DNA of 64,000 bases from Corylus avellana (GCF_901000735.1 NC_081546.1:10008254-10072253); one strand, 5' to 3'. Shown: positions 11,458 to 23,855, counted from the stretch's first letter. Made by a program: numbers and translations. Notes: generated by a model not told the origin, from the letters alone.

Positions 11458-12934
11458 TGATAAGTGCTAAAATATTCATATTTTCAACCCTTAACTTGCA
11501 TGTTTTAATCCTTTGGTTTTGGTTAATTAGGCCATTTTACTTCATTTTTGTATTTTCTTGTGTTTTATAGGCTTTTGGAAGAAAAGAAGCGTTTTTGGAC
11601 AAATTCCAAGCTTAGAGGGCAAATTGGGAAGACCTAGAAGATATGGTTAAGCTTAGCCAATCATGGTTAAAGTTTAATCAAATAAAGGAAATGATTAATT
11701 CGGAATTTCTCACATTGAAGTCAAATCGGATTGGATAAAAAATTGGATTCTGAACATGTCTCGGTATTTTAACCATAACTTTCAGTTCAAATATCCGATT
11801 GATGTTATTCAAGCGCCATTGGAAAGCTAACTCAAAGGGATACAAATCATTGTGAAATAGTATTTTCCCAATTCGGAGTGCCGCAAGGCCAAAATCACGT
11901 CGCAAGTCAGGACCGCAATTCTGGGCGAATCCTAGTCCGATTTGGATTTAGGTTTTCTCTATCCTAATTGGACTTGGACTTAAAACTCCGAATTTTCTAG
12001 GATTACTAGGGCTTCTAGGACTCTCCTAAGCTCTATAAATAGACCCCTAAGCCTTAGAATTTAATTCATCCTTAAATCCTTAGAAGAGGCACAACTTTGG
12101 GGAGAGGAATTGGAGGCTACCTTTCGGTTCTTTCTTTTCTTTATCTTTTTAGTTTTATTTTCATTATGTGTAATTAACTCTTAAGAAGGGCTAGATTGAA
12201 GCCCTAATTATGTTTATTTAATATTTCAATATTGGTGCCTTTGTGATAATCATATTGTGTTGCTTAACTTGTTTAATTCCTATTTTTATGAATTCCTCAT
12301 ATGTGTGTGACTGGCCATTATATACATGTGGTATGGACTAGTTAGTTAAATCAATTTGGATGACCGAGTTCTGGGTTTAACATAAGTGACAAAAGAATTC
12401 ACATCGCGATTCTTGGGTTAATCAACATGAGGAACCGGGAGTATACACCCATGCCCTAGGCCTCATGTGTTTGTCGATTTCCATAGAACATATGCTTTTC
12501 TAAAGAACAACTTAGTATATACCATGCTAAATCCTTTAGGAAAGAAAAGAGTTAGAGTATATACCCATGCCTAACTCGTTGCTTAGGAAAATAAATAGCT
12601 TAAGGAGTATACACCCATGCCCTTAGGTTGGCAAACATTAGGTATTCATAATATGATTGGATCATTGGCATATCGTTATATTAATTGAGCATAATTAGTG
12701 GTGGATATCAAAGCCCTGCCTTTACCTTTATTTTATCTTTATATCTTTTTATTTCTTTTTCACAATATCAAATTTGTGACAATTTGATATTTTTAATTAA
12801 TTCTAAACAAAATCACAATCCTCGTTGGATTGATCTCGTACTTGCTGCACTATACTATTATTTTGATCTTGTGCACTTACGAGTTAAAACGTACTAAATA
12901 TTATCTATTAATTTAGGTAGTATTTTGCACAACA
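11458..12934. mobile_element. solo LTR (1.48 kb) inserted in the minisatellite
   Basis: Begins TGATAAGTGC and ends GCACAACA (TG...CA), with a perfect 5-bp duplication AGCTT at 11453-11457 and 12935-12939. No internal region, primer-binding site or second LTR is present, so it is a solo LTR left by recombination between LTRs. It includes a repeated motif GAGTATACACCCATGCC (near 12437, 12555 and 12605). Removing it and one TSD rejoins the minisatellite exactly in phase. The superfamily (gypsy or copia) cannot be fixed without internal sequence. Confidence 0.85.
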
Positions 12935-13285
12935 AGCTTGCAGTATGCAAGAAGGCCATGGCTGACAATGTGGCTGGGGGGCTTGCAGCATGCAAAAAGC
13001 CATGGCTAGCAATGTGGCTGGGGGACTTGTAGGAAGCAAGAAGGTCATGGCTGGTAAGGTGGCTTGGGGGCTTGCAATATGTAAGAAGGTTATGACTGGC
13101 AACACTGCTGAGCGGCTTGAGCATGCAAAAAGGCCATGGCTTGCAAGGTGGCTGGGGGACTTGCAGCTTTCAAAAAGGTCATGGCAGGCAAGGTGGATTG
13201 GGAGCTTGCAGCATGCAAGAAGGCCATGGCTGACAAGGTTGCTGGGGGCTTGCAGCAAGCAGGAAGGCCATGGCTGGCAACGTGC
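12935..13285. repeat. 45-bp minisatellite array A, segment 3 (about 8 units)
   Basis: Last part of array A. Includes the variant unit with GTAGGAAGCAAGAAG near 13028. Ends with GGCAACGTGCAGG, after which the right flank begins. Confidence 0.9.
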
Positions 13286-14000
13286 AGGTAAGGTACAGCA
13301 TTGCTTTATTCACCTTTATTCTTATCTCATCCATATTTAAATAGTATGATGTTATCACTCTCATTTACCTCACGTCGCATCTCATAATTTTTGCACATAC
13401 TAAAATACTATTACATTTAACGTACCCTATAGGGAATAAAATGAAATGTTATTTGGTAGAATTCCACCCTTCAAATCCCATAAGCCCGAACCAAGTGACT
13501 CATCTACCGAATCAACATCATAATCATCAGAACCAACTGTTGCTTCATTGACAGAATGAATCGGTGCAAAAATATACCTTTATAGATATAGCCTTTTCAT
13601 TTTCATTTTTTTTTTCTATTTTCAAAACAAAAATATTAACAAATCACTTAAAATGCAAAACACATATAAAATATTTTAAACTATTTCTATCTTTATGTTT
13701 CTAAAAAATATTTTTCAAATCAAAAATAAAAAACACCCCTTAAAAAAAGTATTAAGAAATGAGCTTTTTTGTCAAACGGATGTGAACTAGGAAGTAGGAA
13801 CACACTATTTAATTCATCATAAATTGTATTTGGCCCACATAGGATATGCTTTATTTACTGTTGAAATTTCCCTGCCAAAACTAATGAAAAAAAAAAATCT
13901 AATTAGTTTTTTCACCAACACTACATTTTCTACAAAATATTCTAAAGAAAAATTATAATAGTATCTCCATTGATTTAAAACTCAGATATGTGGGGCCATA
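13286..14000. repeat. right flank of array A (paralogous to 28555-29300)
   Basis: About 710 bp matching 28555-29300 in the same orientation at high identity: AGCATTGCTTTATT, the ATTTAAATAGTATGATGTTATCAC region, AATTCCACCCTTCAAATC, and up to GATATGTGGGGCCATAT at 13998, after which the two copies diverge. Its proximal 350 bp is also an inverted match to 3540-3890. No gene is visible. Confidence 0.8.
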
Positions 14001-14023
14001 TGAGTCAATCCTTGAATTTGAAG

Positions 14024-14055
<32 letters not shown>

Positions 14056-14244
14056 GATAGTGAATGCCAACAGTTATTATTCGCCCACATTTGCGCCCTA
14101 CCATACATCTACTATTAAAGAAAATAACGGTCCAGATTAACTCTTGCATCTTCAAGTAAAACGATATGGTAAAAACTTAACAAAAGGTTAGAGGCTTAAC
14201 TCTTTACATACCCAACTCTTTAAGGCTAGTCAGTGTGGTCACCA
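14001..14244. other. spacer with (TA)n(TG)n microsatellite
   Basis: A TA then TG dinucleotide run (about 14024-14054) followed by unique AT-rich DNA up to the second array. No gene seen. Confidence 0.5.
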
Positions 14245-14635
14245 CCGAGCAGGGGGGCTTCCAGCATGCAAGAAAGCCATGGTTGGCAAAGTGGCTTGAG
14301 GACTTGTAGAATGTAAGAAGGCCATGCCTAGCAAGGTGGCTTGGGAGCTTCTAATATGCAGGAAAGTCATTTCTAGCCAGGTGGCTGGGAGACTTACAAC
14401 ATGCAAGAAGGTCATGGCTTGCAAAGTAGCTTGGGGCCTTGCAGCATGCAAGAAGGCCATGGCTAGCAAGGTGGCTGGAGGGCTTGCAGCATGCAATAAG
14501 GCCATGGATGGAAAGGTGGTTAGAGGACTTACAAGAAGCAAGAAGGCCAAGGCTGTGAAGGTGGCTTGTGGGCTTGCAACATGCAAAACAGCCATGGATG
14601 GCAAAGTGGCTAGGGGGCTTGCAGCATGCATGAAG
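14245..14635. repeat. 45-bp minisatellite array B, left part (about 9 units)
   Basis: Nine units whose variants follow the same order as units at about 5160-5510 in array A. Examples: the unit with CTTCTAATATG..ATTTCTAGC matches CTTCCAATATG..ATTTCTCGC; GGAAAGGTGGTT matches GGAAAGGTGGCT; and AGGCCAAGGCTGTGAAGG matches AGGCCAAGGATGTGAAGG. The array is broken at 14635 by hAT copy 2 and resumes at 28226. Confidence 0.9.
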
Positions 14636-14652
14636 TAGGGCCGGCAATTTTG

Positions 14653-14791
14653 NNNNNNNNNNNNNNNNNNNNNNNNNNNNNNNNNNNNNNNNNNNNNNNN
14701 NNNNNNNNNNNNNNNNNNNNNNNNNNNNNNNNNNNNNNNNNNNNNNNNNNNNNNNNNNNNNNNNNNNNNNNNNNNNNNNNNNNNNNNNNNN
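14653..14791. other. assembly gap (139 N)
   Basis: Run of N just inside the left end of hAT copy 2; equivalent sequence in copy 1 lies near 10670-11045. Confidence 1.
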
Positions 14792-15504
14792 AACCACGCC
14801 TCCTCACCGTCAGCCGCGCCTCTCTGTCTCTAGTATGGCGGTATGTCTCTTACTCTCTCTAGTCTTTACCTCTAGACTCTGATTTTGAATTTTTGATATA
14901 TATTCTATCATTCTGTAAATTTGTTAAGACTTAAGATTTGGAAATAAGTCCTGGAATAATAAAATAAAGAAAGAAAAGCAAACAAAAATCCACACTTTTT
15001 TTCTTCCTCTTCTGAGTTCAGACTATTCAGTGTCATTAGTTACCTTTATTGATGTAATAAAGGGACTATAATTTTCCCTCGGTGGTTTGGGGCCTTTTGG
15101 CTATAATGCATTTGTTGGCTGCCAAAAATCTTGATCATAAAAAATATACTGCAATTGAAAGTTTCTTTTGCAAGATTTGGGTATTCCTGGTGCTTGTGAT
15201 AACAAGGGGATGAGTTACTATAATTTATTAGGATTTAGGAGGAATTATTGGAATATGTACATTGTTTAACGACTAAACTTCTAGACACAGCGTCTGTGAG
15301 AATTTGTTTGCATAAGTGGGCATACAGAGAATTTTATTTCACTTAGAATTTGCATAAGACTATAAGTGGGCATAGAGAGAATTTGTTTGATTTGGATTAT
15401 TTTATTTCACTTAGCTATATATGGCTTTTAATTTATTCTTAAATATTCAATTTATAGTTATATGGCATATAGTCATATACTTTAACTAATGATTATGTGT
15501 GTAG

Positions 15505-17191
15505 ATGAATATTGAAGAACTTGTTGAAGATGCATTCGGCATTGATGATGATGTGGTCGAATTACCGTTACTAGAAGGTGACTCTGTTTCTGTGGGGACT
15601 AGGAGTAACAAAAAGGGAAAGAAGTGGAGGAAGACCTCAACTGTTTGGCAATTTTATAATGTCATTCCTAATGCTGATCCAAATGACCCGGAGGTATGAG
15701 CAAAATACACGACATGTGGTAATAAATACAAGGCTCGAATTTCATATAGAACTGGAAATTTGAGAAAGCACATTCAAGTTTGCACCGGGGAGGGGGGGGG
15801 GGTAAACACTCGTAATGTTAGGCAGATGCTCTTAACTGGGAAAGCATGATTTCTGTCAGTAAGTGACTCTAAATTTGATCCCAAAATATATAGAGAATTG
15901 TTGGTTGCTTTGATTATTAAGCATGATTTGCCCTTTTCATTTGTTGAATATGATGTTGTAAGACAATTACATCAGTACTTGTGTGGTGATGTACCATCTA
16001 TATTTAGAAATACTGCTAAGACAGATTTGGTTAAGAAGCATATGAGGGAGAAAGAAAAGATTAAATCTATGTTACATGTTTGTTCTGGGAGGATTTGTTT
16101 AACATCTGATATATGGACTTCTTTGACAACCGATGGATATATGTGCCTTATTGCACATTTTATTAACAAAAATTGGGTATTAACTAAAAGGGTGGTAAAC
16201 TTTTCATTTATGCCCCTACCACATGATGATGTTTCTTTGAAAGAAAAGATATATGATTTGCTACAAGAGTAGGGGATTGAGAACAAGATTTTCACTATAA
16301 CATTAGACAATGCTTCTGCCAATGATCGTTGTGTTGACTTATTAAAGCAAACACTGAACATTAAGAAAGCCCTTCTTTGTGAAGGTGAGTTCTTTCATAT
16401 GCGTTGTTGTGCCCATATTCTTAATTTGATTGTGCAAGATAGATTAAAAGAAATTGATGATGCTATCGAAAAGGTTCGAGATAACGTAAAGTATGTTAAG
16501 GGATCACAAGGGCGAAAACAAAAATTTCTTCATGCGATAAATCAAATGTCATTGGACAGTCATAAGGGATTAAAACAAGATGTGCCAACCAGATGAAATT
16601 CTACCTATCTTATGCTTGAAAGTGTTATTCATTATCGAAGTGCTTTTAGTTATTTGGAGATGACTGATTCAAACTATAAGCCGCATTGTCCTAGTGCACT
16701 TGAGTAGGAAAAGGTGGGTGATATCAGTAGTTTCTTAGCTTGATTTTACGAAGCAACATGTGTTTTTTCTGGTACTAAGTATCCCACTGCCAACTTATAC
16801 TTTCCCGTAGTTGCCATGGTTTATTTATCCTTGAAGGAAGACCTTGTGAGTGAAGATGAGCATAAAAGATTAATGGCAACTCAAATGATCTCTAAATTTG
16901 AAAAATATTGGTTAGAATTCAGTGCAGTGTTGGCCATAGCAGTTATATTAGATCCTCGTTACAAGCTTCACCTTGTAAATTATTACTATACGAAGATCTA
17001 TGGAGTTATGGATTCTATACAGTTCGAGAATGTTTGTGAGAAAATAAAGAACCTTTTTATGGAGTATAGTGCTTCTTCTAATACTTCAAGTGCGAACTCC
17101 ATAACTGCTCAGCGGTCCCAAGTACCTAGAGCAAAACTATCTTGGTAAAAGGTGAATAATATCATTAATTTCTTATCTTGTTAGTAACTTA

Positions 17192-17225
<34 letters not shown>

Positions 17226-17782
17226 TCAATTATTTATGTTTATATTCTCTTTGTTTCATGTAGGACTATTTAGCATTTGCTGGAGATGATATTAATTTCC
17301 AGAAAAATCAATTGAACATTTATTTGGAGGAACCTAGGTCTGTGGATTTGGATGATACATTTGATATCATTTCATTTTGGAAAGGAAATCAATTTCGTTA
17401 TCCTGAAGTAGCTGCTATGGCTCGTGATGTTTTGAGTAATCTTGTTTCTACTGTTACTTCAGAATCCACTTTTAGTACTGGTGGACGTGTGATTGATCAA
17501 TATAGGAGCTCACTCAAGCCTGATATTGCTGAGGCATTAGTTTGCACTGGAGATTGGATATATGGAGATGAAGGTAATATTAGTTATTTCCATATTTAAT
17601 TTCTTCGTTTCCGTGTATTTTTTTTTTACGACACTATAATAAAATAACACTAATTCTTCTTATTTTTTGATATAGAACTCACACAAATGAAGTTGGACTT
17701 GGATGGCAAAGAAGATGAGGTTTTGACAATTTCCTGTGATATTCCAAATTCATCTGGAGCACAATCTATTAATATTTCTTAA
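15505..17782 (+). pseudogene. hAT (BED-finger, RICESLEEPER-type) transposase, copy 2
   Basis: Same protein as copy 1. Start MNIEELVEDAFGIDDD at 15505. The BED finger follows but its first cysteine is tyrosine (AKYTTC) while His is kept (NLRKHIQVC). The middle part is 15898-16272 and 16399-16596, the DUF4413 part 16816-17148 and the dimerisation domain 17312-17575 (SESTFSTGGRVIDQYRSSLK, then EALVCTGDWIYGDEG). A short last exon (about 17676-17782) ends INIS-stop. Introns lie at about 17152-17262 (with a TA microsatellite, 17190-17224) and 17574-17675. Lesions: Trp to TGA near 15697, a frameshift at the G-run near 15788, and in-frame stops near 15848, 16270, 16705, 16741 and 17146. The damage differs from copy 1, so each decayed independently. 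Confidence 0.88.
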
Positions 17783-18054
17783 AATGATAATATTTGTAGT
17801 GTTTTATAATTCATATCTTTGGACTTTGATTACATGGGTGGATCATGGATGCCTTCATGGATCCAAGACTTCAAGTGAAGTGGCATAATAGCCATTGGCG
17901 CATGAGAACCTAATTTGTATTTTGCAAGGAATTATGAATCTAATGTTGATGTAATTTTGAGTTTTGTTTCTTTTTTTCTTTATTATTTTGTTTTTGTTAC
18001 CTTTTTTTTTTTAATTATCTTTTTCTTTATTGCTATGATGGAAATATTGACACA

Positions 18055-18059
18055 TTTTA
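18055..18059. other. 5-bp target-site duplication of the LTR element
   Basis: TTTTA precedes the element here and follows it at 27142-27146. Copy 1 of the hAT element has a single uninterrupted version of this site (ACACATTTTACCCC, antisense, near 7155). Confidence 0.9.
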
Positions 18060-19916
18060 TGTAACATCCCCAGTCCGTTAAGACTGAGTTTGCCACTTTT
18101 CTTCTTTTTCAACATAAATTCTTGCAAAGATCTATAAGGTCTATCAGAGTACTTGATTTTAAAAGATACAATAAATGCGTAAAACATTTTTTTCAAGAGA
18201 TTTTATTACAAGCGGAATTAGAAAACATTAGATTTTAGTTGCGGAATATCATATCATTACAATAACTTATATGAAAAGACTTTGAAAATTAATAATTATT
18301 CCCGTCCCCATTCCGGCCTCCTATTCCAGCATCCTTTCTACCTGAAAACAAGAAATAAAACTGAATGAGCCCAAAGGAGGCCCAGCAAGTAACATCCACG
18401 ACCATAAATAGTTTTACTCCTTGTTCTCAGTTTTGAAAATAATTTTCGCAAATAAATATAATTCTAGCCATAATAATATCTGTATGTACGGTTGCATCTC
18501 CCGTAACATATACATACTATTACATCTAGTAATAGATCATCGTTGTAAATCATTTTTATAAATCATCATCATAATGCATCATTATAAATAATCTTTGTAA
18601 ATCATCATAGCATATCATCGTTGAAAATATAGTATCATTTTCTCATAATAGGGCCCATGTACACTATTACCCCTGTGCAGGAGGGTTGCGGGTCCTTGTG
18701 ACCATGGCACTGAACTGTGGCCACAGCCATGCCCGACCGTCAATTAACTCTTTCTTGGTGCACTCAACGGTCTAGTTGATGGAATACCACCTTCGGGCAT
18801 AGCCTCCTTCAGTGGTTTCGCCTCCATCCGAGTATCGGTACCGAACTCTCATCTTATCTTATCTTGGGGCCAAAAATACTCTCCTCCATACATGTGCCCT
18901 CATTTCATAAACATTTATCTCATCTCTGGTACTTTTCTTTGTACTTCTTTTGATGCATCTTAGGGCAACATGTAGGAGGGTTTATCATCTTTTTTCTTTC
19001 TTATAATCATCATCATTTCTCAACTTTCTTTTCTCAAAATGGAAACCTTTTCAAATATAAACTTGTTGTACTTAGAAAGCTTTTAAAGAAATAGAAACTT
19101 TCTAGATAATTCATTTAGAAATCCTTCATGCATGCAACATAACTTCATAATACGTAAATAAAATAATCATTTACAATTTACTAAAGAATGAATAAATAGC
19201 ATGACATGAAGTAATTTTAGAAGGGGTAGTGAATTTACTTACCTCTAGACTGAAGCTAAAAGTGGTATGAAGGAATCTAGTTGCTCCAATATGACTAACA
19301 CCACTAGTATATCTTTTGAAACTAATTTCTAAAGTCCTGCTATCTCTTGTGTTCTTTCTTTCTTGTAGCGCTTGGTCTCGCCCTTTCTCTCTCTGTTCTG
19401 AGTAAACACTCTTAGAAAGAAGAAAGACCGAGTAAAAAGCGGAATAAGGAAGAATATATGCAAGAGATGGGAGAGGAGATGAGTGGTGAAAATTGTGAAG
19501 GAGAAGAGCTCTATTTATAGGAGAAAATCAAATACTATTCTACCTTCAATTTACAATTATACCCTCATTTTACTATTTCACCAACCCTATACTATTTCAC
19601 CAACCCTATACTATTCTACCTTCAATTTACAATTATACCCTCATTTTACTATTTCACCAACCCTATACTATTTCACCAACCCTATACTATTCTACCAACC
19701 CTATACTATTCTACCAACCCTATACTATTCTACCTTCTTATTCTACCATCCTTATACCTACCATTTACTATCCTATTATTTCACCAATTACCATTCTCTA
19801 ATTACCACTCTCATAAATTTCCCAAGAATTAAAATCCTTAGCTACAATGGATATTAAAATAACATCATTATCAAAATAATCTATTTAAATAGCTTTGAAA
19901 ATTCTGGGGCACTACA
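18060..19916 (-). mobile_element. 3' LTR of the nested Ty3/gypsy-like element (LTR1, 1.86 kb)
   Basis: On the plus strand it runs TGTAACATCCCC...GGGGCACTACA. The primer-binding site near LTR2/LTR3 shows that the element reads on the minus strand, so this is the 3' LTR. A purine-rich tract on the minus strand (AAGGAGGGAAGAT, 19917-19930) directly abuts it, as expected for the plus-strand primer, and is preceded by the GAGGACGAAATTCT motif common at the end of plant gypsy internal regions. It contains an 18-bp tandem repeat (CACCAACCCTATACTATT type) at about 19560-19735. Confidence 0.88.
19560..19735. repeat. 18-bp minisatellite inside LTR1
   Basis: Copies of a (T/C)(C/A)CCAACCCTATACTATT unit, with a duplicated block that also includes CTTCAATTTACAATTATACCC. 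LTR3 has a different number and arrangement (26795-26955). Confidence 0.85.
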
Positions 19917-21654
19917 ATCTTCCCTCCTTATTAGAATTTCGTCCTCGAAATTAAAACCTATAATATTATCGTCCAATCTTCAAGCTGAGGGATTCAGATT
20001 TAAAATATTCCTTTCAATCCTTCATCAAAGCCTACTCTCTTTTATCATATTGACATTTTATCTCCTTCTACTAGGAGTAAATCTTATTCACAGTCTAAAG
20101 TCTCGATTTCTGCAATCATTCATCAATTCACACTAAAATCTTACCTCAAAATCTTTTCCATTGTTTCTTTCCAACCTCAATAACAACAATCGAGTTATTC
20201 ATCAGCAGTCTACAATCAAGGTTTAAACATCAAATTAATAAATCATGTGATCAATAGTTTATACCTCCAAACATCATAGTCCTCATTTCAAGCCTGCAAT
20301 AATTTTCTCGATCTAATTTAATCAATTTATCAAAAAGGTGTAAAAATCATTCCTGCCTATATTCTCTTTAGTATCTCAGTATTCCAAATCATGCATACGA
20401 AATTTTAATATGATGCTCTAATAATTATTAACTTCTCACCATCATAAACCTGTAAAAGTAAATAGCACCAACATTCAAACATCAATACATGAATATACCT
20501 CAGAAGTGACATCATAATTCGATTCATTCTAAATACACAACCGTTTCTATTTTCTCATCCCAACTTTGTGTCGATGCTACAATATTAGCGAAAATCTTTC
20601 AGTACTACATCTTTACTTGATAAATCATAACTCAACAATAGAAACTCGTAATTAAGATTTCAACTCAAACGAAATACATGATTACATCAAATGTAAGATT
20701 CTCATCCATTCTTGACTAATACATGCTGTGTTTTGCTGCGTTCTAGAGATGAAATTGATAAGCAAGCAAAGTAGGATATGGGTAAGTTTCCAGGCTGGAA
20801 GTTCCAAAGTACACATGCTATAATTTCTCTCCCTTGGGTCTTGCAAGGTCAAGAAGAGAAAAGAGAGAAAGATAGTCCTGTTGCTTTCTAGAAATGAAGA
20901 TTTGAAAAGCATTTCAGGACATGGCATGTATGTGAGACTTTCAAAATACCCACATCGGATGCTCTCTCTCTTCTGTCATTTACGAAGACTGAGAAGAAAA
21001 GAGAGATATTTAGCCTGAGAAGCATGATCAAGGATAATCTTGCTTCCTCAGGACATGATCAACGATAATCTTGCTTCAATGGTTTACTACTGAGAGTATA
21101 AGGTGTTGGGTTTGTGAATCAAATCGTGATGCTTGCATTTTTCTCTCTTTTGAGGATATGCTCAACTGGGAGAAAAGTCGAGCTTTCATTGTATGGAAGG
21201 CTATTAACAGAAGATTTCAGGCAAAGGGGTATGATCAGAAGGCATGTGTTGCAATGGAGAAAGAGGTGGGAATTTATAGGAAAGATTTCTGGTAATGAAC
21301 GAGCGCGTGGTGCGCGTTGGCATGACAATTCATTCAGTTGCCCACGCATGGTATTTGAAGTCGTTGATTGAACAGTGAGTTTGAAAAATGAGCTCAGTCG
21401 AATTTATGACAGGAGACAAGATCCTACTTCCACGGGATCTTTTGACAAAATTTCCATCGCGGCCCGAGGTCGCCTAACGCTTTGTTGTTTACTGTTTATT
21501 TCACCTGAAGTGAAAAATTCCTTTAAAGCCACTCGTCTGCTGCTTCCAGAAACTTCAAAAAAATTTCTTCAGTTCCTAACGCTTAGTCTCTTCTCAGTAC
21601 TTCATCTCTCCCAATTTCTTCGTATTCTCAACTATTTTTCTTACTCTCCTAAAT

Positions 21655-22317
21655 ATGGGAGTATCATCATCATCCGTTAACAACCTCGATTTGAATGTTG
21701 CTCCTGCAGCACAACCCATTGTTATGCCTGACGTGCAACCGGATGTGCCTGTTGTTCCCCCTGAAGTGTCTGCTATTCATCCCGTCATACCTGTTACACA
21801 CCCTAATGAACCTGCTGCATATCCTAACGTATGGCAGCCAACTTTTGTCTTTGACAATCGTCCTATCACTATTCACGATTCTGTCATGCTCCATGATTCT
21901 ACTGCTGTAGCAGTGGCCAAAGGTTTTGTAATTCCACGGGATCAAACATTCTTAGCGGATAGGTCGGATACTGATGCCATTAATAATTCATTGGCATTCA
22001 GTATTCAAGGTGCTGCTTCAGTTTCTGACATGGCACAACGTTTGAGTGCCAGAAATGTTGAGCTGAAAGTCTCAAGAAACCAAATTGGGGTCTTACAGCG
22101 ACTGCTCAAATACTACAAACGAAAACACGTGGATTTGAAGCAGGAGAATACTCAGCTGAAAAAGATGATGTTATCTTACGCAGAATACTTGGGACCAAAG
22201 ATGCTAGAAATGGAGAAGAATACCGAACGTCTCCAGCGACAGCACGAAAAACTCCGGGTCGATGTTCAGGGGTGTTGCAAGTCTCTCCGCACACGCTCTA
22301 GTCAGGTACCTCATTAG
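21655..22317 (+). CDS. antisense coiled-coil protein inside the LTR element
   Basis: Encodes 220 residues from MGVSSSSVNNLDLNVAP to SSQVPH-stop. The first 70 residues are rich in Pro, Val and His (PDVQPDVPVVPPEVS and HPVIPVTHPNEP repeats). Residues about 125-215 form a predicted coiled coil rich in Leu, Lys, Glu and Gln. The frame is antisense to the element, as with the antisense ORFs known from some Tat-lineage plant gypsy elements. The upstream 300 bp is CT-rich and leader-like. The final codons overlap a CAG-GTACC that could be a splice donor, so the last residues are uncertain. No family recognised; it may be a captured host gene fragment. Confidence 0.5.
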   Translation: MGVSSSSVNNLDLNVAPAAQPIVMPDVQPDVPVVPPEVSAIHPVIPVTHPNEPAAYPNVWQPTFVFDNRPITIHDSVMLHDSTAVAVAKGFVIPRDQTFLADRSDTDAINNSLAFSIQGAASVSDMAQRLSARNVELKVSRNQIGVLQRLLKYYKRKHVDLKQENTQLKKMMLSYAEYLGPKMLEMEKNTERLQRQHEKLRVDVQGCCKSLRTRSSQVPH

Positions 22318-23839
22318 AAATAAATATTCCCTTAGATAATTCAATTATATAAATATATACGATTCTGCTCATACTAGGTTTTCTCTATGCAGAAATAATT
22401 TTCCTGGAGCAGCTCTGAGGAATCATCTGCTCATCATTACCACGTGTCTCTTTATGCAACAAATTCCCTTTTTTTTTTTTTTGGACACTGGTATGTAATA
22501 TTATAAGGAGCTTGTTCTCCAAACATTTCTTTTCGTAATCATTCAGTGCTCATTCAATATTCATTATGAAATCATTCTGTCATTATAATAACTTCCTTTA
22601 AACAAACAATCTGTTTAGCAAGTTAATCACTCAATAAAACATCTAAGTATGCACCATCACATGTTATCAACCTCTAAAATATTTTAATATCATTGAACAT
22701 ATATCTTATAAGAGAAATTTAGATCATGTCACTATATTATATCACTGTATTATATTGTCTTTCAACTCTTACCTTTATGCTTCAATATACCTCAAGAATA
22801 ATAATCCATTATCTTTACTTAGTAAAAGAAAATTATATCAAAAGTTTTGGCATGTAACTAAAATTTCTCATAATTTCATATCCACTAATGCCTCAAAATT
22901 TAAATATTATCCACAACCTAGGAGCATCAATTTATCCTCAAAACTTTAAGCATCACTTCAATATAATTTACCTCAATTACAGAAAACCTAACACCTCAAA
23001 TTCTAAGGATCACCTCAAAGATTTCATGAATTGTACCTTAAAGTCATCACAATCATTTGAAAATATCAAAATCCTTAAACCACAACTTTATATATCAAAA
23101 TATCTTATAGATTCTAGGGTATACCTCATTTGCATTTATCCCTGCAATACCTAGGCATTCACTTCATGCCACTACGTAATCCTTATTCATCAATCCATAT
23201 ATTACAACATCAATCATAGTATCATTATTGTCATCAACCAAACCTTAGCCATTACCAAAAACTCATATAAACTATTATATCATTAATTCAGTTCAAGAAT
23301 CATTTCACCACCGACATCCATAAGACTATTCATTACCAAGTCACTTACACAATTTGTCTCACAACCTAAATCCATAAAACCATTTTGTCACCAAGTTAAT
23401 TACACAAATCATCACGCAACCTAAATCTATAAAATCATCATACAATTTTAAATTATGATCAATAATCTTTTCTAAATCCTCGAGACACCTTAAAATATAC
23501 CATTATCAATCGATACTCTAGAAAACTGCCGCAAATCCAAATAGGCAGATACTATAGATCACATCCTATCTATAAAATAAAAATTCATCTCCGTCATTAA
23601 CTTGATCACAATAATAAAATCCTCCAAATTAATCACACTAAGATGATTTTTTTTTTTTTTTTTTTTTTAACAAAAAAATTAACCATTAGAAAAATGCTCA
23701 TGCATCATTTATTAGAGACCACTAAAAAAATACATACTCTATTTGGCCGGAATGTGGCTTCTCATTAACCCCCCAAATTTTTTTTTTTTTTTTTTTTTTT
23801 TGTTTTTTTTGAAAAGTCTGCCAGAACCTTATAACCTTT

Positions 23840-23851
23840 GCTCTGATACCA
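23840..23851 (-). promoter_or_regulatory. primer-binding site, tRNA-iMet type
   Basis: On the minus strand, TGGTATCAGAGC begins four bases after the LTR end (...TGTTACA). This is complementary to the 3' end of initiator methionine tRNA, the usual plant LTR-retrotransposon primer, and fixes the direction of the element. The same site recurs at 25270-25281. Confidence 0.88.
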
Positions 23852-23855
23852 AAAT

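Larger units (their letters stand above)
14636..18059 (+). mobile_element. hAT transposon relic, copy 2, left part
   Basis: Starts TAGGGCCGGCAATTTTG, preceded by GCATGAAG (14628-14635); the element's other end (28225) is followed by the same 8 bp (28226-28233). This part carries the transposase relic on the plus strand, opposite to copy 1 in the window. A 139-N gap (14653-14791) hides the subterminal region. Interrupted at 18059 by the Ty3/gypsy-like element. Confidence 0.9.
19917..23855 (-). mobile_element. internal region of the non-autonomous LTR element
   Basis: About 3.9 kb with no recognisable gag, protease, reverse transcriptase, RNase H or integrase on the minus (sense) strand. It is largely AT-rich with short oligo-repeats. 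The only substantial open frame is antisense (21655-22317). The structure fits a large retrotransposon derivative (LARD) that depends on an autonomous relative. Poly-T runs at 23646-23669 and 23777-23811 lie close to the primer-binding site. Confidence 0.8.

Noticed and set aside
19483..19857. Open frame with repeated TISPTLYYSTNPILF motifs
   Set aside because: Translation of the 18-bp LTR minisatellite; the same in LTR3 at 26707-27057.
21071..21680. Short open frames upstream of the antisense coiled-coil gene
   Set aside because: No domain or splice continuity; treated as leader or promoter-like sequence of the antisense frame.
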